Virus record (IMG/VR): IMGVR_UViG_3300032294_001214
Span: 1 to 36,658 of that record
Strand: one strand, 5' to 3'
DNA from: a virus
Length of the DNA: 36,658 nucleotides
The notes beneath the pieces were generated by a model, which saw only the letters and a program-made list of their open reading frames with translations, did no database searches and was not told the origin of the DNA. How positions within the stretch are numbered: the first letter of the stretch is position 1; every line of letters begins with the position of its first letter. A program made the translations under genes and the position numbers. Of this stretch, positions 23,527-32,449 are shown piece after piece.

Positions 23527-26252
23527 CACATCACCTCCACCGTCGGCCAGACGCCGACGACGCAGAAGGGATAGGGCAGCTCTTGCTCGAGGCACACATA
23601 GGCGTCCGTGTCGGCCGAGGGTGCGTTAAAGTCGAATGTCTTGTCGCCGTCCAGAAGCGGCACGGGCTGGTCGATCGGATCCGTCGTGCGCCGGAAATTG
23701 ACGCGTGACATCGTCGCGAAATCCGGCCCGAACTTCAGGTTATTGGTGTTGAGAAGGCGCGCCGTCACCTTCTTGACTTGCTTCACCTTGCCTTGCGCCG
23801 AGCCGTTGGGCTGCGCCAGCTCGGGCCGCATGAGCTGCAGGCGCCCGGCATAGGGCAGGCCGACATGCACCGTCGAAGCCGCATAGTCGAGCGTAATGGA
23901 ACCCGACGCCGACACCGTCCGCGTGGGGTGCACCTTGCCGTCGGCGAGGATCGTCACCGTCTGGCCGATCAGCCAGGTGAGCCCCGAGATCGTCGTGGCC
24001 GGGCTGCCGGAATAGGTAAGGCCGCCGTCGAGGAAATAGCCCGAGGCAATCGTCGAACCGCGCACCCAGCGCGGGCGCAGAATCTCAACATAGCGGCGCG
24101 TCGCACCATTGATCCAGCGGTTGACGACGACATAGAGATCGTTGCTTGAGCCGTCGGCGCTCGGCACCTGGCACACGCTCTCGACGATCGGCGGGGCGGT
24201 GCCGGCGGCATTCGACGATCCGCCCAGCTTGTGACGGCACCAGGCAAAGACGCTCTGCTCCTTCTGGTAGGTAAAACTCAGCAGCGTGCCGTCCGTGCGG
24301 GCCGCCCAGAGGATTGCATCGGGTTCCTGGCACCAGTCCATCGACACGATGCTGGCGCCCGTAAACAGATGCTCGGCCCTCACCGTGACGTCATTGGACG
24401 CATAGCCGGTGTCGTCGCGTATGAACTCGCGCAGCTTGCGCCCGCCGCGTTGCACGTACATCACGGCGTTGCCGGCGCGCACCGGCCGAACATCGGCCGA
24501 GCCGTAGTTCGACAACGGCAGCGCGCGCACGTTGTTGGGCCCGAGAGGCTCGTTGCCCGTTGCCTGCTGGATCGACCCCTCACTGTCGGCGGTGTACACG
24601 ATCAGCCCGTCAGGCGTGCCCTGCAGGGCTTCGATCTTGTTTACCTCACCCGACGACAGGGTTGCGGTGATCGCATTGGCTGCCGTTATCTGGTTGGCGT
24701 CGCGTGTCGAAAAGCCCTCGTAGTTGCTGGCCTCGCTCATCCACACCGTGTCCGGATCGGCTGCAGTGCCTGCAAAACAAAGCCTGTCCTGATAGAACGT
24801 CACCGCCGCCGGATAGCCCCGCGCCGCTGAAAACGCACCGAGCGCATATTTCCACGTTGAATAACGCTGCACGCTGCCGCCACCTGTCCACGTGCCGGCA
24901 AATACCGAACCGTCGAGGTCGAATGTATTTGTCGAGGCGTTGACAACACGCCAGTCGCCGTTCGCTGCCGTGACGCCGCCGACGGACTGGACGCGGACAT
25001 AGTCGCCGTCGGAAAAACCATGCCCGGCAGCCGTTATACGGATGCGGCCCGACGCATTGGCAACGCCGCTGATCGACTTGCTGAGCGGGGAAAATCCGTC
25101 GCACAAGTAGGTGACGGCGGTGGCATTTACTAATGTCGAGCTGGTGACAGCCGTAATTCGGACAATGGCCCATCGCGAATGAAGATAACGGTATTTGTGG
25201 CGGGCATTACCCGCACCGCCCTGCATGTTGTCCCACGCGTCGCCGATCGTGTGCGTCGGCGCGACACTTCCACCTTGCGCCGCCCCGACTGCTTCAACAT
25301 GCTGGTAGACGTTCCCCTCATAACTTACCGTCAGGCCGAGAACACTGCTTTCACTCGGAATCCACGGCCGTGTGTCGCGCTGGTCGAAGTAGATCTCCTC
25401 GAGAAACATAAGGCTCCCGACGTGCCCGGCCTCAAACAGGGCATGATTTGCGCGGATTGTCATGTTTGCGCCCGGCTGGAAGCTCGGGCTTATGCTCTCG
25501 ACCACCAGGCGCTTGGTGTCATCGAAGTTGCTTGTCGTAAACGGCCCCAGCGCCAAGTCCACCACGCTTAGCGTCCATGACGTATTTGATGTGCGCGTGA
25601 GCTTGCGCGGCCCGAATGACGGATGCACGAGGTAAAGCGTATCAGCCGATTGCGCATAGCCGAGCTGCAGCGTGCCGCTCGCATCGAACAGGTCGGCCTG
25701 CGTGTAAGGCGTGGGCACCTCGACAATCTTGGCTACCGAACCGCCCGACGTAAACGTGCCGAACGTGCTTGTGTTCTCACCCCAGGAGAACTGCGTTGCG
25801 TTGATGACAGTTACCTGCACCTCGCGGTTGTTGAGCTCGATCATGCCGCCGATGCCGGCCAGCATCACCCTGTCGCCCGTCACCAGCCCGTGCGCGGCCG
25901 ATGTCGTGATAACGCCGGGGTTGGCTCTCGTGATGGCCGATATGTTGACGGGCGTCGTCGTGATCAGCGCCTGGTTGCGGTAGAACCGAAGATACTGATC
26001 GCCCACCTCAATTGCATAGGCCTGCGTCAGGCCGAACTGGAAGCGGATCAGGGCGGTGCGCTTGGTCGCGTCACGCACCGCCTTCACGTACTGGAACCCG
26101 GAACGCATGGCCGCCGGCCCCTGCGTCAGGGGGATCATGTTCTCGCAGAACCGCAGCCCGACGGCATAGAAATCCTTGTCAACGCGCCCGTCAAGGAGCG
26201 GCGTCAGCTCGCCAGCGTTCATGGCCGTGACTGCGTGGGCGATCTTCACCAT
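23526..26252 (-). CDS. Tail nozzle / tail tubular protein B (gp12-like), 908 aa
   Basis: A 908-residue beta-rich protein. It starts at ATG 26252, ten bases after GAGG. The N-terminus has the nozzle signature (TAMNAGELTPLLDGRVDKDF then YAVGLRFCENMIPLTQGP), and near residues ~800-815 it has STVHVGLPYAGRLQLM, also typical of this family. The protein forms the distal tail tube in T7- and BPP-1-like phages, where fibres attach and the DNA exits. It lies directly after the tail tube A gene and before the internal virion proteins. Confidence 0.85.
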   Translation of the reverse strand: MVKIAHAVTAMNAGELTPLLDGRVDKDFYAVGLRFCENMIPLTQGPAAMRSGFQYVKAVRDATKRTALIRFQFGLTQAYAIEVGDQYLRFYRNQALITTTPVNISAITRANPGVITTSAAHGLVTGDRVMLAGIGGMIELNNREVQVTVINATQFSWGENTSTFGTFTSGGSVAKIVEVPTPYTQADLFDASGTLQLGYAQSADTLYLVHPSFGPRKLTRTSNTSWTLSVVDLALGPFTTSNFDDTKRLVVESISPSFQPGANMTIRANHALFEAGHVGSLMFLEEIYFDQRDTRPWIPSESSVLGLTVSYEGNVYQHVEAVGAAQGGSVAPTHTIGDAWDNMQGGAGNARHKYRYLHSRWAIVRITAVTSSTLVNATAVTYLCDGFSPLSKSISGVANASGRIRITAAGHGFSDGDYVRVQSVGGVTAANGDWRVVNASTNTFDLDGSVFAGTWTGGGSVQRYSTWKYALGAFSAARGYPAAVTFYQDRLCFAGTAADPDTVWMSEASNYEGFSTRDANQITAANAITATLSSGEVNKIEALQGTPDGLIVYTADSEGSIQQATGNEPLGPNNVRALPLSNYGSADVRPVRAGNAVMYVQRGGRKLREFIRDDTGYASNDVTVRAEHLFTGASIVSMDWCQEPDAILWAARTDGTLLSFTYQKEQSVFAWCRHKLGGSSNAAGTAPPIVESVCQVPSADGSSNDLYVVVNRWINGATRRYVEILRPRWVRGSTIASGYFLDGGLTYSGSPATTISGLTWLIGQTVTILADGKVHPTRTVSASGSITLDYAASTVHVGLPYAGRLQLMRPELAQPNGSAQGKVKQVKKVTARLLNTNNLKFGPDFATMSRVNFRRTTDPIDQPVPLLDGDKTFDFNAPSADTDAYVCLEQELPYPFCVVGVWPTVEVM

Positions 26253-26257
26253 TGCCG

Positions 26258-26833
26258 CTAATACCTCGCGTTGAGCCAATCGCCGTCAGGCAGCTCCTCG
26301 CTGGCATTGGCCTGCGCGTCTGCCCGCTTGGCCTGGCTTACGAGCTTCATGTAGATGGCCCAGAGCTGATCGGGCGTCACGCGGCTTTCAACCACGTTGC
26401 AGATCTCGAACGCCCAGCGTGCCGCCAGCGCCGCCACGAACGTCGGGCTGTACTTGCTGGTATCGGCCACGCGGGCAATGTAACGGATGTTGAGGGGCCC
26501 CTCGTCGTCTACCAGGATCTTGTCAGCCTCGAGCTGGTAATCGACCTTGCGCGCCTCAATCGACAGGAAGCGCAGGCAATCGGCCGGCAGCGTGTACTGG
26601 TAGCCGAAGCCCCAGGCCGGGGTTGCGATGTCGGCCGCGAGCTGCGCGCGCCGGGTGCAGAAGTTCCACGGGTGCATCTCCTGCACCTCGTCGCGAATCA
26701 TCTCGTAGGTGCGGTTGAGAGCCTGGCCGGCGACGGTGCTGTCAGAGGCCAGATCCGTCAAATAGCCAGAACCCGGCCCCAATTTGCTCAGGGCCAGGTT
26801 CGCAATCTGCGTTACCGTGACTGTCGAGGCCAT
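26258..26833 (-). CDS. Tail tubular protein A / adaptor (gp11-like)
   Basis: A 191-residue protein with the characteristic pattern IANLALSKLGPGSGYLTDL, ALNRTYEMIRDEVQEMHPWN and FCTRRAQLA in the first half, then YQYTLPADCLRFLSIE. These are the hallmark motifs of T7 gp11-type tail tube A proteins, which form a ring between portal and nozzle. The C-terminal part is helical (FVAALAARWAFEICNVVESR). Transcribed directly before the nozzle gene with only a five-base gap. Confidence 0.9.
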   Translation of the reverse strand: MASTVTVTQIANLALSKLGPGSGYLTDLASDSTVAGQALNRTYEMIRDEVQEMHPWNFCTRRAQLAADIATPAWGFGYQYTLPADCLRFLSIEARKVDYQLEADKILVDDEGPLNIRYIARVADTSKYSPTFVAALAARWAFEICNVVESRVTPDQLWAIYMKLVSQAKRADAQANASEELPDGDWLNARY

Positions 26834-26845
26834 CGGGCCGGCCCC

Positions 26846-27043
26846 TTACCAGACGTTACTTGATTCCATTACCTTGTCGCGGATCACCTGCAGCGCCTTG
26901 AGGACATCCTCGCGGCGGGTGTTGTCGGCGACGTTCAGCTCGACGGTTGCCGTAGGCGCGCCACCGCCCGTGGCCTCTGCCACGCGCAGGCCGGCCACAC
27001 CGTGCAGGTTGGCGCCGCGGCTCCAGGAAAACAATGTGGGCAT
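26846..27043 (-). CDS. Small virion-region protein, 65 aa
   Basis: ATG 27043 is preceded by GAGGG nine bases upstream. The 65-residue protein has a hydrophobic opening (MPTLFSWSRGANLHGVAGL), a strand region (ATVELNVADN) and a C-terminal helix (REDVLKALQVIRDKVMES). It lies between the cement-like protein and tail tube A, in the head-tail junction block. I do not recognise it; it may be a minor head or completion protein. A second frame starting at 27050 is a shadow. Confidence 0.6.
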   Translation of the reverse strand: MPTLFSWSRGANLHGVAGLRVAEATGGGAPTATVELNVADNTRREDVLKALQVIRDKVMESSNVW

Positions 27044-27100
27044 GTGTCATTCCCTCTCGGTTGAAGTTGGCAGGGCAGCCGAAGCCGCCCCGCCGATTAC

Positions 27101-27613
27101 TTACGGGATGCGCGAGATCACGAAGTAGCCGCGCAACACGGCTGCATCCGGGATCGTGCCGCCGGAAACCGTGGCAATGATGCCGAGGCCGTCGAGGTTG
27201 GTGACGCCACCGACCGACACGTCGATGCCGGCAGTGTCGGCCGCGGCAAGGCTTGAGCCGAGCACGATGCCGTTGGCTGTCGATGCGGCCGCGACGTTGA
27301 TGTCATTGTCAAAGCGGTTGTCTGCAAGCGCCACGGTCGTGCCGTCTTCCTGGGTGTACGCACTCAGTCCGACGTCAAGAACGCGTGAGGCGCCAAAAGC
27401 CGAGTGAAACAGGCGGCTCATGTGCGGGAAGATGCGGTAACGGCCGCGCTGCAGGTAAACCAGCATTGCGGTCGAGCCCGCGTTGCCCGCGCCTACTTGC
27501 ACGAAATTGAAGGGCATCACCTCAAGATCGCGAAAATAGGATGTCGAGACAAAGCCTGCCGCACGCGGATCGCGGACGCGCTGTGCTTCGTTTGAGAACT
27601 GTGCTGTCGTCAT
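27101..27613 (-). CDS. Bbp16-like capsid cement / decoration protein, 170 aa
   Basis: A 170-residue beta-rich protein directly downstream of the major capsid gene, with AAGGA nine bases before ATG 27613. It contains PFNFVQVGAGNAGSTAMLV, a central DNDINVAAASTANGIVLGSS and a final strand (VLRGYFVISRIP). In Bordetella phage BPP-1 the gene following the capsid encodes the cement protein Bbp16, and this protein fits in position, size and composition. The assignment is by context and general resemblance. Confidence 0.65.
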   Translation of the reverse strand: MTTAQFSNEAQRVRDPRAAGFVSTSYFRDLEVMPFNFVQVGAGNAGSTAMLVYLQRGRYRIFPHMSRLFHSAFGASRVLDVGLSAYTQEDGTTVALADNRFDNDINVAAASTANGIVLGSSLAAADTAGIDVSVGGVTNLDGLGIIATVSGGTIPDAAVLRGYFVISRIP

Positions 27614-27630
27614 GGTTCAATTCCTTCCGA

Positions 27631-28521
27631 TTACGAGGTCGTCACGAGGACTTGCACGATCTTGGCCTCGTTCGTGCGCGTCGCGCCGAAGGTTGCCTGA
27701 GCGTAAGTCTGGTATGGCATGCCGCGCAGATCCGTGCGCTGCGTGACGTTGGTGACGATGTCCTCCCACACGCAGAGATGAATTGCCGACTTGACGAACA
27801 CGGGGCACAGGAAGTGCGTGGCCGTCTGCAGCCGCTCGCAGTAGATGAAGTTGATCCCGAGATAGGAATCAATCTTGCCTTCCTTCAGAACCATCGTGTC
27901 GTTGTACTCGCGGCCGATGATCTGGGCCTCCTTCATGAGGTCGTCGATCATCTTGGCGTTCACGACGCATAAGACGGGATCACGGTCGAGATCGTTCTGG
28001 GCTGCGCGCAGGCGGCGCAGGGCCGAACGGAGCTTCGCGACAGTCAGGCCGGTGTTGGCCGCCGCCTCGAAGTTGACAGGCACCTGGTAGTTGGTGGTGT
28101 CGAACGCCGTGTTCGTGCCGCCGGTTTCGCCGGTGGCGGCCGTGCTGAACATGGACGTGATGATCTCGTCATCCATCTCGCGGCCGAGCGCGTTGATCGC
28201 GTTCTGCACCTTGGCGCTCGAGGGATCGTTGAGCATCCTCAGTTCATCGAAGTGATCGACGATCTGCGTCACGTCGTAGCTCACGGGCTGCACCCAGCGG
28301 CGCGTGACGGCGGCGTTGATCGGAACAACGGGCTGGATCTGCCCCGTGACGATCGACGCCTCGACAAGTTCCTCGCGCTCAATGGCGACCTTCTGCCTGG
28401 CGCCCTTGGTCGTCGAGGTGGTGACGAACGGCCGGAGCTTGGAGCCGGCCTGCTGCAGGCCCAGCTCGAGGCTGGCCCGGAAGTCCTGTGAGTACAGGGT
28501 GGGGTTGTAGTTGAGTGACAT
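27631..28521 (-). CDS. Major capsid protein
   Basis: A 296-residue protein beginning MSLNYNPTLYSQDFRASLEL. It resembles the BPP-1/alphaproteobacterial podovirus capsid type (HK97 fold): an N-terminal arm, a charged segment (ALGREMDDEIITSMFSTA), a spine-like helix (LTVAKLRSALRRLRAAQN), an outlying DRDPVLCVVNAKMIDDLM strand-helix unit and a terminal NEAKIVQVLV strand. Position between the scaffold and cement genes supports this. Start ATG 28521 follows a 145-base gap, the longest in the head block, with GAGG eleven bases upstream, hinting at separate control of capsid synthesis. Confidence 0.85.
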   Translation of the reverse strand: MSLNYNPTLYSQDFRASLELGLQQAGSKLRPFVTTSTTKGARQKVAIEREELVEASIVTGQIQPVVPINAAVTRRWVQPVSYDVTQIVDHFDELRMLNDPSSAKVQNAINALGREMDDEIITSMFSTAATGETGGTNTAFDTTNYQVPVNFEAAANTGLTVAKLRSALRRLRAAQNDLDRDPVLCVVNAKMIDDLMKEAQIIGREYNDTMVLKEGKIDSYLGINFIYCERLQTATHFLCPVFVKSAIHLCVWEDIVTNVTQRTDLRGMPYQTYAQATFGATRTNEAKIVQVLVTTS

Positions 28522-28535
28522 TGTGTGTCTGCCTC

Positions 28536-28573
28536 TTTCAAAGGTTGAAACCGCCCGCGATCAGGGCCGCGGG
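28536..28573. promoter_or_regulatory. Two inverted repeats upstream of the capsid gene
   Basis: TTTCAA-AGG-TTGAAA (28536-28550) and CCCGCG-ATCAGGGC-CGCGGG (28554-28573) are perfect inverted repeats within the 145-base gap (28522-28666) before the capsid gene. Transcribed on the minus strand, the GC-rich one comes first and is followed by GGTTTCAACCTTTGAAA. They could be an attenuator/terminator pair or a protein-binding site controlling capsid expression. The rest of the gap holds no recognisable gene. Confidence 0.4.
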
Positions 28574-28666
28574 GCCATCCCTCGAATGAGCGCTTGTCTG
28601 CCGGCCCCTGTGGCGGGTTCCCTCACGGGACTTGTCCGCGCGGCCATGGCAGGTCGTGCATTCAGG

Positions 28667-28885
28667 CTAGAATGTTTCGTCGCCCTGACTCGCGCGCAAA
28701 CGCTCCACCCCCTTGGCCACATTGCGCGCCGTCTTGGAGAGCGGCTCGGCCTTCTCGGCAGCCCATGCCCAGAGCTTGTCGGCCGTCTGCAGGATCGTGG
28801 GCGGGTGATAGTTGGGGGCCGTCAGGCCTGCCGCCATCTCAAGGCATTTGATCCGCTGGGCGATGCGCTCGATGTCCTCGCTCAT
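28667..28885 (-). CDS. Small helical protein before the capsid gene, 72 aa
   Basis: ATG 28885 overlaps the scaffold stop by four bases. The 72-residue product is helical and charged (MSEDIERIAQRIKCLEMAAG, KLWAWAAEKAEPLSKTARN, GVERLRASQGDETF). Its position between scaffold and capsid suggests a minor assembly factor, but no family is recognised. Its 3' end includes one of the four GCGCGAGTCA words on this strand. Confidence 0.6.
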   Translation of the reverse strand: MSEDIERIAQRIKCLEMAAGLTAPNYHPPTILQTADKLWAWAAEKAEPLSKTARNVAKGVERLRASQGDETF

Positions 28886-29727
28886 GCCTCGGCGATCCGC
28901 CTGAGCTGCGTCCACTCGGACAACACCGCCTGGTGCAGCGGGTGATCGCGAGACAGCAGCGCCTTCGCCTTGACGGGATCACCCCTCAGCGCCAACATCT
29001 GCGCGCGCGCCTGATCCTTGGTGACGCCCCGGTGCTGGCCGTCGGACGCCACGTAGCCCGCCTCGATCTTGCTCTCGCCGATCAGGTGCGCCAGCGCCAG
29101 CATCTCACGGGTGCCGATCGCCCGCTCAAGCGCGTCGATCTTGTCGTCAGTGAGCTTCAATGCCTGGCGCGCATGCGCAAAACCCCGCATCGCCAGATCA
29201 TGGAAAGCCGGCCACTTCTCGCCCATTTCCGCTTTCATGCGCTCGGCCGCCTGCTCGGACGCCTGCACATAGGCCTCATGAGCCTGCGCCTGCTGGGCCT
29301 CGGCCTGAGCCGTCACGTGGCCGACGAGCTTGGCCGCCTGGTCGTTCGTGAGGCCGAGCTGGTGGAACACGCCACCCCACTCCTTGACGGCCTCGGGCTT
29401 CAGCCCCTTGCCCACATCGCCCAGCTCGTACTTGTCGGCCGCCTCTGGCACGCCCATGGCTGCCTTGATCTTGGCCCAGCCCGCCTGATCCTCGGCCTTC
29501 GGCACCTCGAACTGCCGGGACGACAACGCCCGCTCGGCGTTGATGTAGGCCTCGGCTAGCGCCGCCGGGCCCTTGAAGCCCTTGGACTGCACGTAGGTGC
29601 TGATCTCTGGCTTAGCGTCCGAGCCCAGCCATGAGGTATCCACAGCCGGCGCGGCCGGTGTCGGGGCCGCAGGCTGGCCGGCAGGTGCGGCAGGGGCGGC
29701 GGCGGCATTCGTGTCAGTCATCGTCAC
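28882..29727 (-). CDS. Capsid scaffolding protein, 281 aa
   Basis: A 281-residue protein with an Ala/Pro-rich N-terminus, then PEISTYVQSKGFKGPAALAE and AYINAERAL, a pattern typical of podovirus scaffold proteins. It also has the recurring PEAADKYEL motif, followed by a highly helical charged region (AQAEAQQAQAHEAYVQASEQ). It would guide procapsid assembly inside the shell and then be released. GTG 29727 is preferred over ATG 29721 because GGAG lies seven bases upstream of it; it overlaps the previous gene by fourteen bases. Confidence 0.8.
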   Translation of the reverse strand: MTMTDTNAAAAPAAPAGQPAAPTPAAPAVDTSWLGSDAKPEISTYVQSKGFKGPAALAEAYINAERALSSRQFEVPKAEDQAGWAKIKAAMGVPEAADKYELGDVGKGLKPEAVKEWGGVFHQLGLTNDQAAKLVGHVTAQAEAQQAQAHEAYVQASEQAAERMKAEMGEKWPAFHDLAMRGFAHARQALKLTDDKIDALERAIGTREMLALAHLIGESKIEAGYVASDGQHRGVTKDQARAQMLALRGDPVKAKALLSRDHPLHQAVLSEWTQLRRIAEA

Positions 29728-30001
29728 GCATCAGCTCCATCACTTGGTTCTCGTTGAACTGCAGCAGGCGCAGGATCCGGTTCACCGTCTCGCGCCGGAC
29801 GGCCAGGATCAGCGTCCTGTCGTGATCGCCGGGCACATACCCGACGTCCATGTATTGGCTCTGACGCATCAGGCTGCGAAGCAGGATGCGGCCATCGCCG
29901 TGCAGGTTGCCCTTCTCATCCAGCAGCGCCCGACGCCAGGCATTCGCCTCGCGCCGCTTGACACTGATAAATTCACGGATCCGCTCGAGCCGATCGCTCA
30001 T
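29714..30001 (-). CDS. Bbp19-like protein, 95 aa
   Basis: A 95-residue protein that lies between portal and scaffold, as does Bbp19 in BPP-1-like phages. It has a charged helix (ERIREFISVKRREANAWRRA), a central region (DGRILLRSLMRQSQYMDVGY) and the conserved late helix (RRETVNRILRLLQF). The function of Bbp19 family proteins is not established; a role in head assembly is inferred from the gene order. ATG 30001 overlaps the portal stop by one base. Confidence 0.7.
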   Translation of the reverse strand: MSDRLERIREFISVKRREANAWRRALLDEKGNLHGDGRILLRSLMRQSQYMDVGYVPGDHDRTLILAVRRETVNRILRLLQFNENQVMELMRDDD

Positions 30002-31629
30002 CAGCCACCGCGCGAGATGGCCCCGGCCTCGGCCACGTTCTTCACGGCAGCCGACAGATCAGGGGCGGCAGCAGCGGCCTGCTGGGCGGCCTGCTGCTGG
30101 GCTCGCGCCTGGCGCTGCGCGGCCATAACGTCGCGGTTGGCAAGGATCTTCTCAGGCACGCCCATCACGCGGGCGCGGTGGCGGGCCAGCTCGTCGGTGT
30201 CGATGTTGTCGGCGATCTCGGGGGCGATGTTGATGAGGGGCGCGATGCCCTGCAGCCAGACGTCGACGGCCTGCACTTCCTCGATCTTCTGCAGGCGATT
30301 GAGCGGGCTGTCGTATTCGATCCGGTACTCGCCTTGCGCCTCGATGAGGGCGTCGGGCATGGGCGGGAGCATGTTCTGCCGGGCGAGGATGTCGATCTCG
30401 CGATCGATGAGCCGGCCCAGAAACTCGGACTGTGCGCGGCCCACCGTCGGGGCGATGAGCTGCCCCTTTTCCTGCATGCGCGCGCGCACCTCGGTGGCCG
30501 TCATCTGCGGGGCATCGACCAGGATCTGGAACAGGTTGATGAGGGCGGCGTCGTTGATCGTGCCCTGCATGGCCCGGATCATCTCGAGGCCGATGTCGAT
30601 CCGCGCGCCCGTCACGAGCGGCTGGATGAGCGGACGGCCGTCCTCGCTGATGCCGTAATAGTTCAGGCCACCCGGCGTGAGGTCGGGCGTCAGGCCCTTG
30701 CCGTGCGTGCCCACGCTCATGCCGCCGTCATCGTGCAGCAGGAGCGGCGGGTTTACCACCTTCTCGGCGCCCTTGATGATGGCCTTGCGCGCCGCGTTCA
30801 GCATCTTGATCTCGGGCAGCACCTGGCACGCCCAGCCCCGCCCGTACCACTCGCCCGGTGCGATCTGGTAGCGGTAGACAGGGATCGGCCATGAGGCATA
30901 GCCGCCCTGCCGCAGCATCGTGCGCGGCTCAAGCGCCACCTCGTAGGACAGGAAGCGCCACGGGTTGCGCGGGTTCACGTCGGGGTTAGGCCGGATGCAA
31001 TGCAGAAACTTATATTTCCGCATCGGGTTCTTTTCGGCCTCGGCCACGATCTGCCCAGGCAGTGCGTCGCCGTAGCGCTGCACAGCCGCGCGCGCCGTCA
31101 TGTCGAACGCCCGGTGCACGGTGTCCACCAGCCCCCAGGCATCGACGGCAAAGTATAGCTCATTCAGCGGTACCGAGCGGTAGCGCAGGCCACCGCCTAC
31201 CCTGTCCTCGACGAACAGCGCCGCGTTGCCGAACACGCCCCCCGACAGGTAGACATCGTGCACCTGGCCGGCAAAGTCCGCGCCGGGTGAATACCGTTCG
31301 CGGAACAGGATCTGTTCGACGCGATCGAAGTATTCCCGCACCTCGTCGTCGTCGTTCAGATCGGTGATCGAGGCCGTGATGCGGTGCCACTTGCTGGCAC
31401 GCGGCGTCATGAGGCTGTCGATCGCGGAGGCATGGCGCTCGGCCGCGATCATGGCGGTGCTGTCGTACTGCCGTTGCGTGCGCTTCTCGCCCTGCATCAC
31501 CTGCTGGTTTTGAAACCACCCGTGATCGGGCAACACGCGTTCGGCCACTTCCTGCCACAGCGTGTTGAAGTTGTTCCGCTCGGCCTCAAGCTGGCCGTGC
31601 TGCCGGATGATGTCCTCGAGGCCAAGCAT
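30001..31629 (-). CDS. Portal protein (head-tail connector, T7 gp8 type)
   Basis: A 542-residue protein of the podovirus head-tail connector family. Recognisable parts are the N-terminal ERNNFNTLWQEVAERVLPD helix, STAMIAAERHASAIDSLMTP, RASKWHRI, the wing/stem region (YGRGWACQVLPEIKMLNAAR, IKGAEKVVNPPLLLHDDG) and the helix ATEVRARMQEKGQLIAPTVG. It forms the twelve-subunit ring through which DNA is packaged and ejected. The Gln/Ala-rich C-terminus (RQARAQQQAAQQAAAAAP) is typical. The 19-base gap before ATG 31629 holds the end of the preceding gene's spacer. Confidence 0.92.
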   Translation of the reverse strand: MLGLEDIIRQHGQLEAERNNFNTLWQEVAERVLPDHGWFQNQQVMQGEKRTQRQYDSTAMIAAERHASAIDSLMTPRASKWHRITASITDLNDDDEVREYFDRVEQILFRERYSPGADFAGQVHDVYLSGGVFGNAALFVEDRVGGGLRYRSVPLNELYFAVDAWGLVDTVHRAFDMTARAAVQRYGDALPGQIVAEAEKNPMRKYKFLHCIRPNPDVNPRNPWRFLSYEVALEPRTMLRQGGYASWPIPVYRYQIAPGEWYGRGWACQVLPEIKMLNAARKAIIKGAEKVVNPPLLLHDDGGMSVGTHGKGLTPDLTPGGLNYYGISEDGRPLIQPLVTGARIDIGLEMIRAMQGTINDAALINLFQILVDAPQMTATEVRARMQEKGQLIAPTVGRAQSEFLGRLIDREIDILARQNMLPPMPDALIEAQGEYRIEYDSPLNRLQKIEEVQAVDVWLQGIAPLINIAPEIADNIDTDELARHRARVMGVPEKILANRDVMAAQRQARAQQQAAQQAAAAAPDLSAAVKNVAEAGAISRGG

Positions 31630-31648
31630 TGCTAACCCTCGGCCGGCG

Positions 31649-31936
31649 TCACGCCCGGCAGCTTACGAGATTACAGAAAATACCCGTGGGCGTGCCGCCC
31701 GTCATGTTCACGCGCAGGCGAGATCCGTCCGGCACAAACACGTCGACGAATCCGGCAGCCGTCAAAGCGGTGCCGACGTTCATCGCGTTGCCCGCCGGCC
31801 CCAGCGCCTGGAGCTGAATCGACGTGCCGCCGAAGGTGCCGTCGGCCGCCATGATGTAGCGGCCCCCGACGACTTCAGCGTATGCGGTGGCGCCGACCGT
31901 TGACGAGTTCACGAGGAAGTCAATCTTCTGGGACAT
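31649..31936 (-). CDS. Small beta-rich structural protein before the portal, 95 aa
   Basis: A 95-residue protein with ATG 31936 overlapping the previous stop (TGATG). It appears to be a beta-sandwich with the pattern VVGGRYIMAADGTFGGTSIQ, LQALGPAGNAMNVG, FVDVFVPDGSRLRVNMTGG. This pattern (GGRY, GTF-G, LQ-LGP, GS-RV) occurs in small structural proteins of other podoviruses. It could be a head decoration or fibre protein. Position between TerL and portal supports a virion role but not a specific one. Confidence 0.6.
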   Translation of the reverse strand: MSQKIDFLVNSSTVGATAYAEVVGGRYIMAADGTFGGTSIQLQALGPAGNAMNVGTALTAAGFVDVFVPDGSRLRVNMTGGTPTGIFCNLVSCRA

Positions 31937-32439
31937 CAACCGGTTCCTGTCAGGCTCGGCGCGCCGAGCGTTGGCGATGAGGCGACGCCTTGCGGCGACG
32001 TCAGCAATGTTGCCCCGCGCCCCCGGCGCTTGGCCATCATGGTGTTGCGATCGGCAGCAGCCCGCGCCTCGTCGCGCGTGGGTGGCTTGGGGATGTCGAT
32101 GCTCGGCGCCTTCGTGAGGAGCTGCGCGCCGGCGCCCGCAAGGCTGGAGCCTGCGGCGATCAGCTCGGCGGCCGTCAATCCGGCGCTGGCCGCACCGGCA
32201 GCTCCCGCCGCACCAGCGGCGCCAGCGGCGCCGGCGGCTGCTGCGCCTGCGCCTGCCGCTCCTGCCGCGCTGGCTGCCCCGGCCGCGCCGGCTGCTGCCG
32301 AGCCGACACCTGCGGCCGCGCCGGCTGCCGTGGCTGCCGTCGTGCCGGCGGCTGCCGTTCCGGCGGCCGTGCCTGCGGTTGTCAGGGCCGTGTAGGCCGA
32401 TGCGAGAAGGGTTTCGATACCGCTCATGTCGTGCCCCAT
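31936..32439 (-). CDS. Gly/Ala-repeat protein with C-terminal RRGRGATLLTSPQG motif, 167 aa
   Basis: ATG 32439 is chosen because AAGGAG is just upstream after the terminase stop; ATG 32427 is an alternative. Residues ~20-90 are a near-continuous run of Gly/Ala/Ser/Thr with GAA tandem repeats. The C-terminal third (LTAAELIAAGSSLAGAGAQL, PPTRDEARAAADRNTMMAKR) ends with RRGRGATLLTSPQG, a motif shared with small phage proteins that sit between terminase and portal in other podoviruses. Function unknown; a virion or DNA-associated role is possible. The earlier frame extension (to 32526) overlaps the terminase gene. Confidence 0.65.
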   Translation of the reverse strand: MGHDMSGIETLLASAYTALTTAGTAAGTAAAGTTAATAAGAAAGVGSAAAGAAGAASAAGAAGAGAAAAGAAGAAGAAGAAGAASAGLTAAELIAAGSSLAGAGAQLLTKAPSIDIPKPPTRDEARAAADRNTMMAKRRGRGATLLTSPQGVASSPTLGAPSLTGTG

Positions 32440-32449
32440 AGGCTCCTTT

